NCBI GenBank assembly: GCA_964370435.1
Contig: CAYJJG010000006.1
Location: 19,843 to 83,842 of the forward strand
Origin: CALVGQ01 sp964370435
Lineage (GTDB): Bacteria; Bacillota_I; Bacilli_A; Erysipelotrichales; Erysipelotrichaceae
Length of the DNA: 64,000 bases
Direction: 5' to 3'
Shown: positions 1 through 9,084 of the stretch, piece by piece
How the letters are laid out: each line of letters begins with the position of its first letter
Position numbering within the stretch: position 1 is the stretch's first letter
The notes under the pieces: generated by a model
The model's input: the letters and a program-made list of their open reading frames with translations, nothing else
What the model was told of the DNA's origin: nothing
The model's database searches: none
Position numbers and translations under genes: made by a program

Positions 1-307
1 TGAGGCAAGTGCTTGTAGTATTGATGCTTTGCTACAACTAGAGCGGTGTAAACCCTTTGGACAAGGTTTTGAATTGCCACTCTTCACTATTCGTTCTTTT
101 AATATTAAAGAGACACAGATATTAAAAGATAGATATCCAAAGTGGACACTAGCTCATGATTTTGGGGAATTAGAGGCTATTTCTTTTCAAATCCCTAAAG
201 AAGAAGTTCGAGAAAAGATACTTTCTTTTACTGGTTATTTAGCAATAAACAATTATAAAGGTATCAATAAACCCACACTACAAGTCATAAAGTTAAAAAA
301 AGCATAA
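1..307 (+). CDS. recJ: RecJ single-strand exonuclease, C-terminal end (partial)
   Basis: The reading frame is open from base 2 with no start in the window, so this is the last ~100 codons of a gene that begins upstream. The stretch LERCKPFGQGFELPLF matches the conserved C-terminal RecJ pattern in which a leucine-rich lead is followed by EPFGxGNPxPxF. RecJ is a 5'-3' single-strand DNA exonuclease of recombination and mismatch repair. The next genes are apt and rel, the order known from Bacillus subtilis (recJ-apt-relA), which supports the call. The catalytic DHH part lies outside the window and cannot be checked. Confidence 0.85.
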   Translation, partial: EASACSIDALLQLERCKPFGQGFELPLFTIRSFNIKETQILKDRYPKWTLAHDFGELEAISFQIPKEEVREKILSFTGYLAINNYKGINKPTLQVIKLKKA

Positions 308-378
308 TTTTTTTGAAAGTCATATCATGATTTATGAAATTTAGTGTATAATTAAACAATATTAGGAGGAAAATAAAA

Positions 379-891
379 ATGGATTTAAAAAACTATATTG
401 CCAATATAAATGATTTCCCGAAAGAAGGAATATTATTTAGAGATATTACACCATTAATGGCTGATGGAGCCGCATTTAAAGAAGCTACTAACCGTATTGA
501 AACTTTTGCTAAAGAAATTGGTGCGGAAGTTATTGTTGGTCCTGAGTCTCGTGGATTTATCTTTGGATGTCCTGTAGCTATTAATTTGAATATTGGATTT
601 GTACCTGTAAGAAAACCAGGTAAGCTTCCTCGCGAGACAGTAAGTTTTGCTTATGATTTAGAATATGGTTCAAATGAACTACACATGCATTCTGATGCTA
701 TTAAGCCAGGACAAAAAGTATTAATTGTGGATGATTTATTAGCAACAGGGGGAACTGTTGAAGCCACTATTAAATTAATTGAAAAATTACAAGGTGTTGT
801 AGTAGGTGCTGCTTTTTTAATCGAACTTGAGGATTTAAATGGTAGAGCTTGTTTAAAAGATGTTCCTATTTATACAGTAATGAAATATTAA
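379..891 (+). CDS. apt: Adenine phosphoribosyltransferase
   Basis: Converts adenine and PRPP to AMP and pyrophosphate in cytoplasmic purine salvage. The protein has 170 residues, the usual size. The PRPP-binding loop VLIVDDLLATGGT lies at residues 114-126, and the N-terminal FPKEGILFRDITPL segment typical of Apt is at about 13-26. A strong AGGAGG ribosome binding site sits at 364-369, nine bases before ATG. A TATAAT-like -10 is visible at 347-352 without a convincing -35, so a promoter between recJ and apt is possible but not certain. The rel gene follows 21 bases later and is probably co-transcribed. Confidence 0.96.
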   Translation: MDLKNYIANINDFPKEGILFRDITPLMADGAAFKEATNRIETFAKEIGAEVIVGPESRGFIFGCPVAINLNIGFVPVRKPGKLPRETVSFAYDLEYGSNELHMHSDAIKPGQKVLIVDDLLATGGTVEATIKLIEKLQGVVVGAAFLIELEDLNGRACLKDVPIYTVMKY

Positions 892-912
892 AGTTTTTTA
901 AGGGGGGATTTT

Positions 913-3120
913 ATGCGTAGTGAATTAGCTACATGTAAAGCTGATTTAATGAATGAAGTAAGCTTATATATCAAAAATGAGGATAGCATTGCTTTAATTG
1001 ATAAAGCTTACAACTTTGCATATGAACAACATGATGGCCAGTTTCGTAAAAGCGGAGAGCCTTATTTTGTTCATGTTTTAAATGTGGCATACATTCTAGC
1101 AGAGCTACGAGTAGGACCTTCTACAATTGCAGCTGGTTTGCTTCATGATACTATTGAAGATTGTGATGTGACTAGTGAGCAGATGACAGCAATGTTTTCA
1201 GCTGAAATTACTATGTTAGTTGAAGCTGTTACTAAAATTGGTAACTTAGAATTCAAAGATGAAAAAGAATACCTTGCTGCTAATCATCGAAAAATATTTA
1301 TAGCACTTGCTAAAGATGTACGTGTTATTTTAATAAAATTGGTAGATAGACTTCATAATATGCGTACTTTACAGTTTATGAAGCCTGAAAAACAAGCTAA
1401 AATTGCTTCTGAAACACTAGAAGTATATGCACCAATTGCTCATCGTTTGGGGATTAGTGAGATTAAAAATGAACTAGAAGATTTAAGTTTTCATTATCTT
1501 CATCCAGAAGATTACTATATGATTGCCAAATTAGTTGAAAATAAAAAAGCTGAACGTGACCAACAAGTTACTAGAATGATAAGTGATATAGGAACAAATT
1601 TAGCTATGCATGATATACCTTATCGTATTTTTGGAAGAAGCAAGCATCTTTACAGTATTTATAAAAAAATGGAAACAAAGAATAAACGTTTCGATGAAAT
1701 TTTAGACTTATTGGCTATTCGTATAATTACTAAAAGCATAACTAACTGTTATGAGGTTTTAGGGCATATTCATGCTACTTATCGTCCAATACCAGGAAGA
1801 TTAAAAGATTACATTGCTATGCCTAAGATGAATATGTATCAGTCTTTACACACCACGATTGTGGGTGATGAGGGTCGCATCTTTGAAGTGCAAATTCGTA
1901 CAGAAGATATGGATTCAATAGCAGAAAAAGGGATTGCAGCGCACTGGGCGTATAAAGAAGGTAAGCAGTATGATCCTCGCAGTGAACAAAAAGAGATAGA
2001 AGAAAAATTATCTATTTTTAAAGATTTGGATGCTGTTACTAAAGATGTTAGTGAAAGTGCTAGTGATTTTATGGATGCGATTACTAAAGATATCTTTGAG
2101 GCCAATGTTTATGTTATGACACCAAAGGGCCGCGTCATTGGACTTCCTAATGGAGCTACTACGATTGATTTTGCTTATCGAGTACATACAGAGGTAGGTC
2201 ACTCCACAGTAGGCGCTGTAGTTAACGAGATGTTAGTTCCACTGAATACTGTTTTAAAAACGGGGGATGTAGTACAGATACGCACTTCTAAGCAATCGAA
2301 TGGACCAAGTGAAGATTGGCTTAAGTTCGTAAATACTAATCAAGCAAAAAATAAAATTCGTAATTTTTTACTTAAGAAAGAAGTAGAAAGGAAAGCGGAG
2401 TTCACCGATAAAGGAGAACAACTTTTAAGAGACGAGTTTAGAAAACGTAGCTTTAATGAAAAAGAGTTTATGGAACATAAGAAATTAGAATCGTTCTATA
2501 AAGATTTTCAAGTTAGTAATTATGTTGATTTTATGTATGCAATAGCAGTAAAATCTATTTCAGCATCAGCAGTAGTAGAAAAAATAACTAATGGAAAACA
2601 AACAAAAGTTATGGACACGGAAAGATTATCTAAAATCTATGCAAAAGAGACTGCTGATCGAAAAAAACAGGCGACCTCTAAATCTGGTATTTATGTTGCT
2701 GGTGTAGATTCAATGAAAATCACGATTGCACAGTGTTGTTCACCAATTCCAGGTGATAACATAGCAGGGTATATTACCAAAGGTGAAGGAGTTAAGGTAC
2801 ACCGTGATACTTGCCCTAATATCATTAATGAAAAGAAAAGGTTAATAACTGTAGAATGGGAAGAGATAAAAGATGGTAAATATGAGGCTAGTATTGCAAC
2901 ATTAGCTCATGATCGAAATTTTCTGCTTACTGATTTAGTTACAGTGGTATCCCAGTATAAAGCTTCATTAACTTATGTGAATTCTGTAGTTAATAATGAT
3001 TCCTTAACAACGACTACTAAAATGACATTATTAGTAACTAATATTGATCATCTTCATATTATTATGACAAACTTAAGGAAAGTAAATAATGTTATTTCTG
3101 TAGAAAGAACAATAAAATAA
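913..3120 (+). CDS. rel: Bifunctional (p)ppGpp synthetase/hydrolase (Rel)
   Basis: Makes and degrades the stringent-response alarmone (p)ppGpp. The 735-residue protein has the full long-Rel order. The N-terminal HD hydrolase domain shows H54, the H78-D79 pair in LLHDTIED and LVDRLHNM at 143-150. The synthetase domain shows YQSLHTT at 309-315. A TGS domain follows at about 398-455, then a Cys-containing zinc-finger-like region (AQCCSPIPGD) and a C-terminal ACT domain. The synthetase carries RLKD at 296-299, the RxKD form known from bifunctional enzymes rather than the ExDD form of monofunctional RelA, so both activities are expected. A GGGGGG-type ribosome binding site precedes ATG. A hairpin terminator starts at the stop codon. 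Confidence 0.96.
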   Translation: MRSELATCKADLMNEVSLYIKNEDSIALIDKAYNFAYEQHDGQFRKSGEPYFVHVLNVAYILAELRVGPSTIAAGLLHDTIEDCDVTSEQMTAMFSAEITMLVEAVTKIGNLEFKDEKEYLAANHRKIFIALAKDVRVILIKLVDRLHNMRTLQFMKPEKQAKIASETLEVYAPIAHRLGISEIKNELEDLSFHYLHPEDYYMIAKLVENKKAERDQQVTRMISDIGTNLAMHDIPYRIFGRSKHLYSIYKKMETKNKRFDEILDLLAIRIITKSITNCYEVLGHIHATYRPIPGRLKDYIAMPKMNMYQSLHTTIVGDEGRIFEVQIRTEDMDSIAEKGIAAHWAYKEGKQYDPRSEQKEIEEKLSIFKDLDAVTKDVSESASDFMDAITKDIFEANVYVMTPKGRVIGLPNGATTIDFAYRVHTEVGHSTVGAVVNEMLVPLNTVLKTGDVVQIRTSKQSNGPSEDWLKFVNTNQAKNKIRNFLLKKEVERKAEFTDKGEQLLRDEFRKRSFNEKEFMEHKKLESFYKDFQVSNYVDFMYAIAVKSISASAVVEKITNGKQTKVMDTERLSKIYAKETADRKKQATSKSGIYVAGVDSMKITIAQCCSPIPGDNIAGYITKGEGVKVHRDTCPNIINEKKRLITVEWEEIKDGKYEASIATLAHDRNFLLTDLVTVVSQYKASLTYVNSVVNNDSLTTTTKMTLLVTNIDHLHIIMTNLRKVNNVISVERTIK

Positions 3121-3148
3121 ACCAGTAAATAATTTTTACTGGTTTTCT
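3120..3148 (+). terminator. Bidirectional terminator between rel and cca
   Basis: A perfect 10-bp stem (3120-3129 with 3135-3144) has a 5-base loop and is followed by T-rich sequence. It begins inside the rel stop codon. The convergent cca gene ends at 3170, and the reverse complement also runs into a T-rich stretch, so the hairpin can serve both genes. Confidence 0.8.
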
Positions 3149-3169
3149 TAATTAACTATGATAATAAAG

Positions 3170-4507
3170 TTAAATTATTTTTTTAATATAGAGTCGAGCA
3201 TAGTCCATAAGTTGGTTATGTTCATTTTTTAATTCTTCTTTAATTACTTTATCTAATATATGATTTAATACTATTCCTATATTAATGCCAGGAGATAATC
3301 CAAGACTTATTAAATCTTGCCCCGATAATTTTAAATCTTTTAGATAAATACAATCCTCTTGATTAAGAATGTCTTGATAAAGCATACGAAGCTGATTATA
3401 CATAGCTAAGCGATCTTTTAAATACGCTTTATTTTGTGCTAGTGCATCCGCTTCTTTAACACTTAGTAGATAAAGGAAGTTATCTTTTCCTATTTTACTT
3501 ATCCATTTTTTTACAGAAGATCTAGATAGTTCAATAGTACTATCATGATGTTGTATAAGTGATATTACTGTTTTCCTAGTTTTATTGTCATATTTTAAGC
3601 GTTTTAATATCGTTTCAGCAATGCTGCAGCTATATTTACTATGTTGATAAAAGTGTCCGACACCTTGATCATCAATAGTGAAAACTTCAGGTTTTCCAAG
3701 ATCATGAAGTAATAGTGTTAATCTAACTACCAGTGAATTTTGTGAATGATTAATTGCTTTTACTGTATGAGTGTAGAGATCGTAAGGATGGTAGGGATTT
3801 TTTTGATTAAAATCAAAAGTATGTTGTAGTTCGGGAAGTACTACTGCAAAAACTTCTTTGTATGTTTGCATTATAGTTTCAACATTTTCTCCTAGCAATA
3901 GCTTATTTAACTCATTTTGAATACGCTCATTAGCTATGAACTTAAGTAAATCTTTATTATTCATGATTCCAAGCTTGGTACTGTCTTCAATATTAAGCTT
4001 ATATACCGAGGCTAATCTAAGCCCTCTAAGGATTCGTAAGGCATCTTCTTTAAAGCGAGTATCAGGTTCTAATACTGCACAAAGCAAGTTCTGTTTTAGA
4101 TGTTCTTGACCATGAAAATAATCTATTATTCCAGTTTGTTTATTATATGCCATTGCATTGATAGTGAAGTCTCGACGTTGAAGATCTTCTTTTATAGAGG
4201 TTACAAAGTTGATATTGTCAGGTCGTCGATAATCACTATAAGTTCCTTCAGTTCTAAAGGTAGTGATTTCATAAGAATTATTATTTACAAGTAAAGTTAT
4301 TGTACCGTGTTTTATACCTGTATCAAGAGTTTTGTGATTTTTGAAACAAGATTTAATCTGTTGCGGAAGAGCCGCAGTACAAATATCATAATCATTGGGT
4401 GTTTTTGAAAGCAACATATCACGAACACATCCACCAACGATATACGCTTCATAACCTTGTCTATTAAGGGTATCGATAATATAGGCAACATTTTTAGGAT
4501 AATGCAT
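3170..4507 (-). CDS. cca: CCA tRNA nucleotidyltransferase
   Basis: Adds or repairs the 3' CCA of tRNAs from CTP and ATP. It is a class II nucleotidyltransferase: the GGCVRD motif is at about 25-30, the metal-binding DYD is at 39-41, the RRDFTINAMAY motif is at 111-121 and the DALRILRGLRLA head/neck motif is at about 155-166. A C-terminal HD domain is present (HDLGKP from residue 268), as in the HD-containing bacterial subgroup. Length is 445 residues. A TAGGAGG ribosome binding site lies just upstream on the minus strand. The gene is divergent from a lipoprotein gene and convergent with rel. Confidence 0.95.
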   Translation of the reverse strand: MHYPKNVAYIIDTLNRQGYEAYIVGGCVRDMLLSKTPNDYDICTAALPQQIKSCFKNHKTLDTGIKHGTITLLVNNNSYEITTFRTEGTYSDYRRPDNINFVTSIKEDLQRRDFTINAMAYNKQTGIIDYFHGQEHLKQNLLCAVLEPDTRFKEDALRILRGLRLASVYKLNIEDSTKLGIMNNKDLLKFIANERIQNELNKLLLGENVETIMQTYKEVFAVVLPELQHTFDFNQKNPYHPYDLYTHTVKAINHSQNSLVVRLTLLLHDLGKPEVFTIDDQGVGHFYQHSKYSCSIAETILKRLKYDNKTRKTVISLIQHHDSTIELSRSSVKKWISKIGKDNFLYLLSVKEADALAQNKAYLKDRLAMYNQLRMLYQDILNQEDCIYLKDLKLSGQDLISLGLSPGINIGIVLNHILDKVIKEELKNEHNQLMDYARLYIKKII

Positions 4508-4532
4508 TAGTATGACCTCCTAACTTAAATTT

Positions 4533-4561
4533 ACTATACCTCTTTTTAACCTCACTGTCGA
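4533..4561 (-). promoter_or_regulatory. Promoter of cca
   Basis: On the minus strand, TCGACA (4556-4561) is followed after 17 bases by TATAGT (4533-4538). Each hexamer has one mismatch to the housekeeping sigma consensus. It lies about 25 bases before the cca start. Confidence 0.6.
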
Positions 4562-4624
4562 TAGGATTAATAATTTGATAGTGTAAATACATAATAAGTA
4601 ATCAACACTTAATCACCTTTAATG

Positions 4625-4654
4625 TTGACACCCATATATACATATATATATAAT
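4625..4654 (+). promoter_or_regulatory. Sigma-A-type promoter of the lipoprotein gene
   Basis: A perfect TTGACA (4625-4630) and a perfect TATAAT (4649-4654) are separated by 18 bases inside an alternating TA tract. It is the best consensus promoter in the window and lies about 35 bases before the start at 4689. Confidence 0.8.
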
Positions 4655-4688
4655 AACTTTAACAAAAAAATAAAGGGGAATAATAAAG

Positions 4689-5270
4689 ATGAAAAAAATA
4701 ATAGTATTAACTATGTTAATGATGCTTACAGTAGGATGTACATCACAAATTAATATACCAGAGGAAACACCTACTCCATCTACCGCAACTGTAACACCAA
4801 CACCAGAAAGTGAAGATGTGATTTATACTCATACAGATGAAGAAACGGGAATAGAGTTTTTAGAAATTAATGAAACTAAAAAAACAATTGCCTTAATTGC
4901 TGATTTATCTGAATATGAAGTTGATACTACATTTCACGTTCCAGATAATTTATCAGAATATGGAATTGATACTACTCCAGAATTAGCTGCATTCCTTATG
5001 CTTTATTCTCAAGAAGTTTATGGAGATGTTCAGTTTAATGATTATTTGATAGATAACGAGGAAGAATATAGAGTGTTAAATGAAACACTTACAATGCCTT
5101 ATACAGAATTACAATTAGACAGATCACTAGAAATAATCTTAGGTCTCGAACTAGGTATATATAATAATTTAATTGAAGATTATGAAAAGAAAGGTGAGTT
5201 TGCTGAAGGCGTAAGAATTATTAATGAAAATCCACTTGAATTAGTTGGAACACATAAAGAAAAACAGTAA
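4689..5270 (+). CDS. Predicted lipoprotein of unknown function
   Basis: I do not recognise the family. The N-terminus is a clear lipoprotein signal: two lysines, a hydrophobic stretch and the lipobox LTVGC with Cys17 as the lipidated residue. A Thr/Pro-rich linker follows (about 22-40) and then an acidic domain of about 150 residues with two similar segments (SEYEVDTTFHVPDNL and SEYGIDTTPELAAF), a hint of a short internal duplication. The product is expected on the outer face of the membrane. It stands alone between its own strong promoter and its own terminator, so it is probably monocistronic and well expressed. Confidence 0.75.
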   Translation: MKKIIVLTMLMMLTVGCTSQINIPEETPTPSTATVTPTPESEDVIYTHTDEETGIEFLEINETKKTIALIADLSEYEVDTTFHVPDNLSEYGIDTTPELAAFLMLYSQEVYGDVQFNDYLIDNEEEYRVLNETLTMPYTELQLDRSLEIILGLELGIYNNLIEDYEKKGEFAEGVRIINENPLELVGTHKEKQ

Positions 5271-5283
5271 TAGTCAAATTTTT

Positions 5284-5315
5284 AGACTTTGATGTAAAAA
5301 TCGAAGTCTTTTATT
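5284..5315 (+). terminator. Terminator after the lipoprotein gene
   Basis: A 9-bp stem (5284-5292 with 5301-5309, one G-T pair), an 8-base loop and a following T-rich run. It ends the lipoprotein transcript before the T-box promoter. Confidence 0.75.
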
Positions 5316-5463
5316 ATAGCTTAGCAGATAGTCTATTTATTATTAGACTAGTTTACAAGTAAACCTGTGTTTTTTTAAAATTATAATTCTAAAGATAAAA
5401 AATATATGCAACAATTAAATACATAATACACCTTAATGAGCATTAATAATTTATGATGATGAC

Positions 5464-5492
5464 TTGAATCTTTTGTTATTGTAGGTTATAAT
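5464..5492 (+). promoter_or_regulatory. Promoter of the hisS-aspS T-box transcript
   Basis: TTGAAT (5464-5469), 17 bases, TATAAT (5487-5492). Transcription should start near 5499, which gives a leader of about 245 bases. Confidence 0.75.
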
Positions 5493-5498
5493 AAGGAA

Positions 5499-5724
5499 AA
5501 TTCTAAGAAAAAGAGGTTTTATCTATAAAGATCGAAGAGAGAAAGCGGTTGGTGCAAGCTTTTATCTAGTAGATACAATTGACACTTTTGAGAAGTTGTT
5601 TTGAAACTAAGTAGAAACAATCGTGTAATTAGCGTTAATAATTTCGAGGGCATATTTAAAATAAATATGAACTAAGGTGGTACCGCGATGTTTAGTCGTC
5701 CTTAGATATTGGATGGCTTTTTTT
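5499..5724 (+). promoter_or_regulatory. T-box riboswitch of the hisS-aspS operon
   Basis: T-box leaders sense uncharged tRNA and permit read-through of a terminator. The T-box core AAGGTGGTACCGCG is at 5674-5687. Stem I signatures (GAAGAGAGAAAGC, then GGTTGGTGCAAGC) are at about 5533-5562. The likely specifier region at 5581-5585 reads GACAC, followed by TTTTGAG, the usual context of the specifier loop. GACAC holds the Asp codon GAC and, shifted by two bases, the His codon CAC, matching the two synthetases downstream. A terminator stem (5695-5701 with 5711-5717) followed by seven Ts (5718-5724) precedes hisS. The specifier position is inferred by eye, not from a folded model. Confidence 0.92.
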
Positions 5725-5743
5725 ATTGAATTTAGGAGGATAT

Positions 5744-7027
5744 ATGAAAAATTATCAAACGCCAAGAGGAACACAGGATATCTTATTAGAAGAAGTATAT
5801 AAGTGGCAAGCAGTAGAAGATGTACTAAGACAAGTTTGTAGTATTTATAACTATGATGAAATACGTACACCAATATTTGAGGACACAGCAGTTTTTAAAA
5901 GAGAAAACGACAGTTCTGATATGGTAAACAAAGAAATGTATACCTTTAGTATGAATCAAGAAGATTCCCTTACACTAAGACCAGAGGGAACAGCAGGTGT
6001 AGTTAGAAGTGTGGTACAGCATAAGTTATATGGTAGTCAAGAATTACCGCTTAAACTGTATTATACTGGCGAAATGTTTCGTTATGAGCGTCCTCAAAAG
6101 GGAAGGTTTAGACAATTTAATCAATTTGGAGTTGAAAACATTGGTTTTAAATCTCCACTTGTGGATGCTGAAGTTATTGCATTGGGATATAGTATTATAA
6201 AATCACTTGGTTTAAGCCAAGTTAAAGTTTTAATTAATACTTTAGGTGATTTAGCTTCAAGAAATGCTTATAAAGAAGTATTAAAAAGCCATTTTAGTGG
6301 GCACCTTGATACACTGTGTGCTGATTGTAAGCGACGCTATGAACAAAATCCGCTACGTTTACTAGATTGTAAGGTAGATAAAGAACATGAGGCAATGCAA
6401 CATGTTCCAGACTTAATGGATTCACTAAGTGAAGAATCAAAAAGCTACTTTGATGAAGTGCTTCAAGCATTAAGCAATCTAGACATTCCTTATGAAATTG
6501 ATTCTAGACTCGTTCGCGGTTTAGATTATTATACTGATACCGTATTTGAGGTAGTTTCTACCCACCCAGAGTCTGGAAGCCAATCAACGGTTTTTGCAGG
6601 CGGCCGCTATGATAATTTAGTGGAATATTTTAATGGTCCAGAAATGTCAGGCATTGGTTTTGCGATGGGATTAGAAAGATTATTAATTTTAGCCGAAGCC
6701 GAAAAAGTTACATTAGGTACTAAACCTAATTTAGATGTCTATGTAATGGGCCTAGGTGAAGTAGGGGATATACCACTGCAATTAGTAACATTAGTTCGTG
6801 CCCATGGCTTTATTAGTGATTGTAATATGCAAAAGCGTTCTTTAAAATCACAATTTAAAACTGTGGATAGAAAAAAAGCAAAAGCAGTGATTATTGTAGG
6901 GGAAGAGGAATTAGCTCAAGGGCTTGTGAATGTGAAGCACATTAAATCTCAAAATCAAGTTTCTGTTAAAATAGAAGATTTAATTGATACTTTAGATACA
7001 ATGTTTGAAAGTGAAGGAGAAGAGTAA
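5744..7027 (+). CDS. hisS: Histidyl-tRNA synthetase
   Basis: Charges tRNA-His. It is a class II synthetase of 427 residues: motif 2 (GEMFRYERPQKGRFRQF) is at about 109-125, the histidine-specific RLVRGLDYYT is at 255-264 and motif 3 (GIGFAMGLERLL) is at about 303-314, with a C-terminal anticodon-binding domain. The open frame can be extended six codons to a TTG inside the T-box terminator. The ATG at 5744 follows AGGAGG (5734-5739) and gives the conserved MKNYQTPRGTQD start, so I chose it. The stop overlaps the aspS start by one base (TAATG), which implies translational coupling. Confidence 0.96.
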   Translation: MKNYQTPRGTQDILLEEVYKWQAVEDVLRQVCSIYNYDEIRTPIFEDTAVFKRENDSSDMVNKEMYTFSMNQEDSLTLRPEGTAGVVRSVVQHKLYGSQELPLKLYYTGEMFRYERPQKGRFRQFNQFGVENIGFKSPLVDAEVIALGYSIIKSLGLSQVKVLINTLGDLASRNAYKEVLKSHFSGHLDTLCADCKRRYEQNPLRLLDCKVDKEHEAMQHVPDLMDSLSEESKSYFDEVLQALSNLDIPYEIDSRLVRGLDYYTDTVFEVVSTHPESGSQSTVFAGGRYDNLVEYFNGPEMSGIGFAMGLERLLILAEAEKVTLGTKPNLDVYVMGLGEVGDIPLQLVTLVRAHGFISDCNMQKRSLKSQFKTVDRKKAKAVIIVGEEELAQGLVNVKHIKSQNQVSVKIEDLIDTLDTMFESEGEE

Positions 7028-8766
7028 TGAAAAGAACAATTGAATGTGGTAATTTAACATTAGAACATGTAAATGAAAAAGTCACACTAATTGGTTGGGT
7101 GGCTAAAAGAAGAAATTTAGGAAGTTTAGTTTTTGTTGATTTAAGAGATCGCTCAGGTGTTGTTCAAATTACTTTTGATGAGGAACATGCAGTGGCAATC
7201 AAAGAAGTACGAAACGAGTATATCTTACAAGTTGAAGGAACAGTAGTAGCTAAAAAAGAAGCCAATCCTAAACTTAAAACGGGTGCAATTGAGGTGCTTG
7301 TGAATGATGTAAAAATTATTAATACGGCACAAACTACTCCTATCATTATCGCTGAAGATACAGATGCTTTAGAAGATACTCGATTAAAATATCGTTATTT
7401 AGATTTAAGGCGTGAAAATATTAAAAATAATTTAATGCTTCGTCATCGTGTGAGTATGATCACACGCAATTATTTGTCTGAGCTAGATTTCATGGAAGTA
7501 GAAACACCTATTTTATGTAAATCTACACCTGAAGGTGCACGTGATTATTTAGTACCAAGTAGAATTCATGAAGGAACATTTTATGCATTACCTCAATCAC
7601 CGCAAATTTATAAACAACTTTGTATGGTAGGTGGATTAGAGAAATATTTTCAAATAGCACGTTGCTTTCGTGATGAAGATTTACGTGCTGATCGCCAACC
7701 AGAGTTTACACAAATTGACTTAGAAATGAGTTTTGTGGAAGAAGAAGATGTATTTGCAGTTGTTGAAGGGCTGATGAAAACAATTTTTGAAAAGGTAAAA
7801 CAAATAGAATTACCTAGCTTTAAACGTTTAACTTACACAGAATGTATGAAATTATACGGTAGTGATAAACCAGATACTCGCTTCGAAATGTTGTTGAATG
7901 ATGTAAGTGCAGTATTTAATCAAACTGAGTTTGTAATCTTTAAAGATATTTTAGCATCTCAAGGAAGTATTAGTGCTATTGTAGTTAAAAATGCAGCTGA
8001 TAAATTTAGCCGTAAAGATATTGATAAGCTTACTGATTATGTAAAAGTTTATCAAGCTAAAGCTTTATCTTTCTTAAAATTCAATGATCAAGAATTTACA
8101 GGTTCGATTGCTAAAGTATTAAGTGATCAAGAGAAAGCTGCAATTAAAGAACAGTTGGTATTAGAAGATAATGATATTGTATTTATGGTTGCTGACAAAG
8201 TTAAAGTAACTCAAAATGCACTTGGTGCACTTCGTTTAAAACTTGGTAAAGATTTGGGGTTAATTGACGATCAAGCTTATAACTTCTTATGGGTTACGAA
8301 TTTTCCAATGTTTGAATATGTAGAAGCTGAAAATCGCTATGTTGCTGCACATCATCCTTTTACTTCTCCTAATTTAGAAGATGTTGATAAATTATTTGAA
8401 AATCAAGAACAATGCTTTAGTAGAGCATATGACTTAGTATTAAATGGGTATGAGTTATTAAGTGGATCCATTCGTATACACCAACAAGAATTACAGCAAA
8501 AAGTATTTGAAGCTATTGGAATGAGTATGGAAGAAGCTCACCAAAAATTTGGATTCTTCATTGAAGCCTTTAAATATGGTACACCTCCTCATGGTGGAGT
8601 AGGTATCGGGTTAGATCGATTAATTATGATTTTATCTGATACTGAAAATATTAGAGATGTTGTAGCGTTTCCTAAAACTGCCAGTGCTTATGATTTAATG
8701 AGTGAAGCACCTAATGTTGTTGATGAAATCCAACTTAAAGATTTAAAAATAAAGCTAGATGTTTAA
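7027..8766 (+). CDS. aspS: Aspartyl-tRNA synthetase
   Basis: Charges tRNA-Asp. The 579 residues match the bacterial type: an N-terminal OB-fold anticodon-binding domain, a class II catalytic core with motif 2 (FRDEDLRADRQPEFTQ at about 217-232), the bacterial insertion (GAD) domain at about 300-420, and motif 3 (GVGIGLDRLIMIL) near residue 530. It overlaps hisS by one base and shares the T-box control. A Gly-rich PPHGGVG loop precedes motif 3 as usual. The 6S RNA gene follows. Confidence 0.96.
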   Translation: MKRTIECGNLTLEHVNEKVTLIGWVAKRRNLGSLVFVDLRDRSGVVQITFDEEHAVAIKEVRNEYILQVEGTVVAKKEANPKLKTGAIEVLVNDVKIINTAQTTPIIIAEDTDALEDTRLKYRYLDLRRENIKNNLMLRHRVSMITRNYLSELDFMEVETPILCKSTPEGARDYLVPSRIHEGTFYALPQSPQIYKQLCMVGGLEKYFQIARCFRDEDLRADRQPEFTQIDLEMSFVEEEDVFAVVEGLMKTIFEKVKQIELPSFKRLTYTECMKLYGSDKPDTRFEMLLNDVSAVFNQTEFVIFKDILASQGSISAIVVKNAADKFSRKDIDKLTDYVKVYQAKALSFLKFNDQEFTGSIAKVLSDQEKAAIKEQLVLEDNDIVFMVADKVKVTQNALGALRLKLGKDLGLIDDQAYNFLWVTNFPMFEYVEAENRYVAAHHPFTSPNLEDVDKLFENQEQCFSRAYDLVLNGYELLSGSIRIHQQELQQKVFEAIGMSMEEAHQKFGFFIEAFKYGTPPHGGVGIGLDRLIMILSDTENIRDVVAFPKTASAYDLMSEAPNVVDEIQLKDLKIKLDV

Positions 8767-8828
8767 AATTTCCTAAAATATAAATGTCAAGTATGCATTT
8801 TTAAAAAATGCTGTGTTATACTAAAAAT

Positions 8829-8980
8829 GCTTAGAGGAACAAATATGTTTCCTACAATTTGATATATGGGAATTCGGATGTTTTAATCTTGAGTGAAAAC
8901 TGGCTACGTGTCAGGATCCTAATAGTTTAAACAGAATACCCACCTGAATTTATTCGGGAATAATATCATCCTCTAAGCTT
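8829..8980 (+). ncRNA. ssrS: 6S RNA
   Basis: 6S RNA binds housekeeping RNA polymerase by mimicking an open promoter. The ends pair perfectly over 10 bases (8829-8838 with 8969-8978), the expected closing helix, and the 3' half contains the CCCACCTGAA and TTCGGG elements typical of 6S RNAs. A TATACT -10 at 8817-8822 places the start near 8829. B. subtilis has one of its 6S genes (bsrB) directly after aspS, which supports the assignment. The gene lies in a 318-base gap without protein-coding sequence. Exact ends are estimates. Confidence 0.85.
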
Positions 8981-8999
8981 TTAATAAAAATGATACTAA

Positions 9000-9031
9000 A
9001 TTACAAGGTTTTGTTACTAAAACCTTGTAAT
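9000..9031 (+). terminator. Long hairpin after the 6S RNA gene
   Basis: A perfect 13-bp stem (9000-9012 with 9019-9031) has a 6-base loop. The following ATTGTT is only a weak T-tract, so this is a probable but not textbook terminator. It could also act as an RNA 3'-end stabiliser. Confidence 0.6.
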
Positions 9032-9084
9032 ATTGTTAAAATAAGGTTAATATATAAATAGTTAAAGATAGGTGGTGTAGGTAA

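Noticed and set aside
5607..5873. 88-residue minus-strand open frame across the T-box and the hisS start
   Set aside because: It overlaps a well-supported riboswitch and the hisS gene, and lacks a ribosome binding site.
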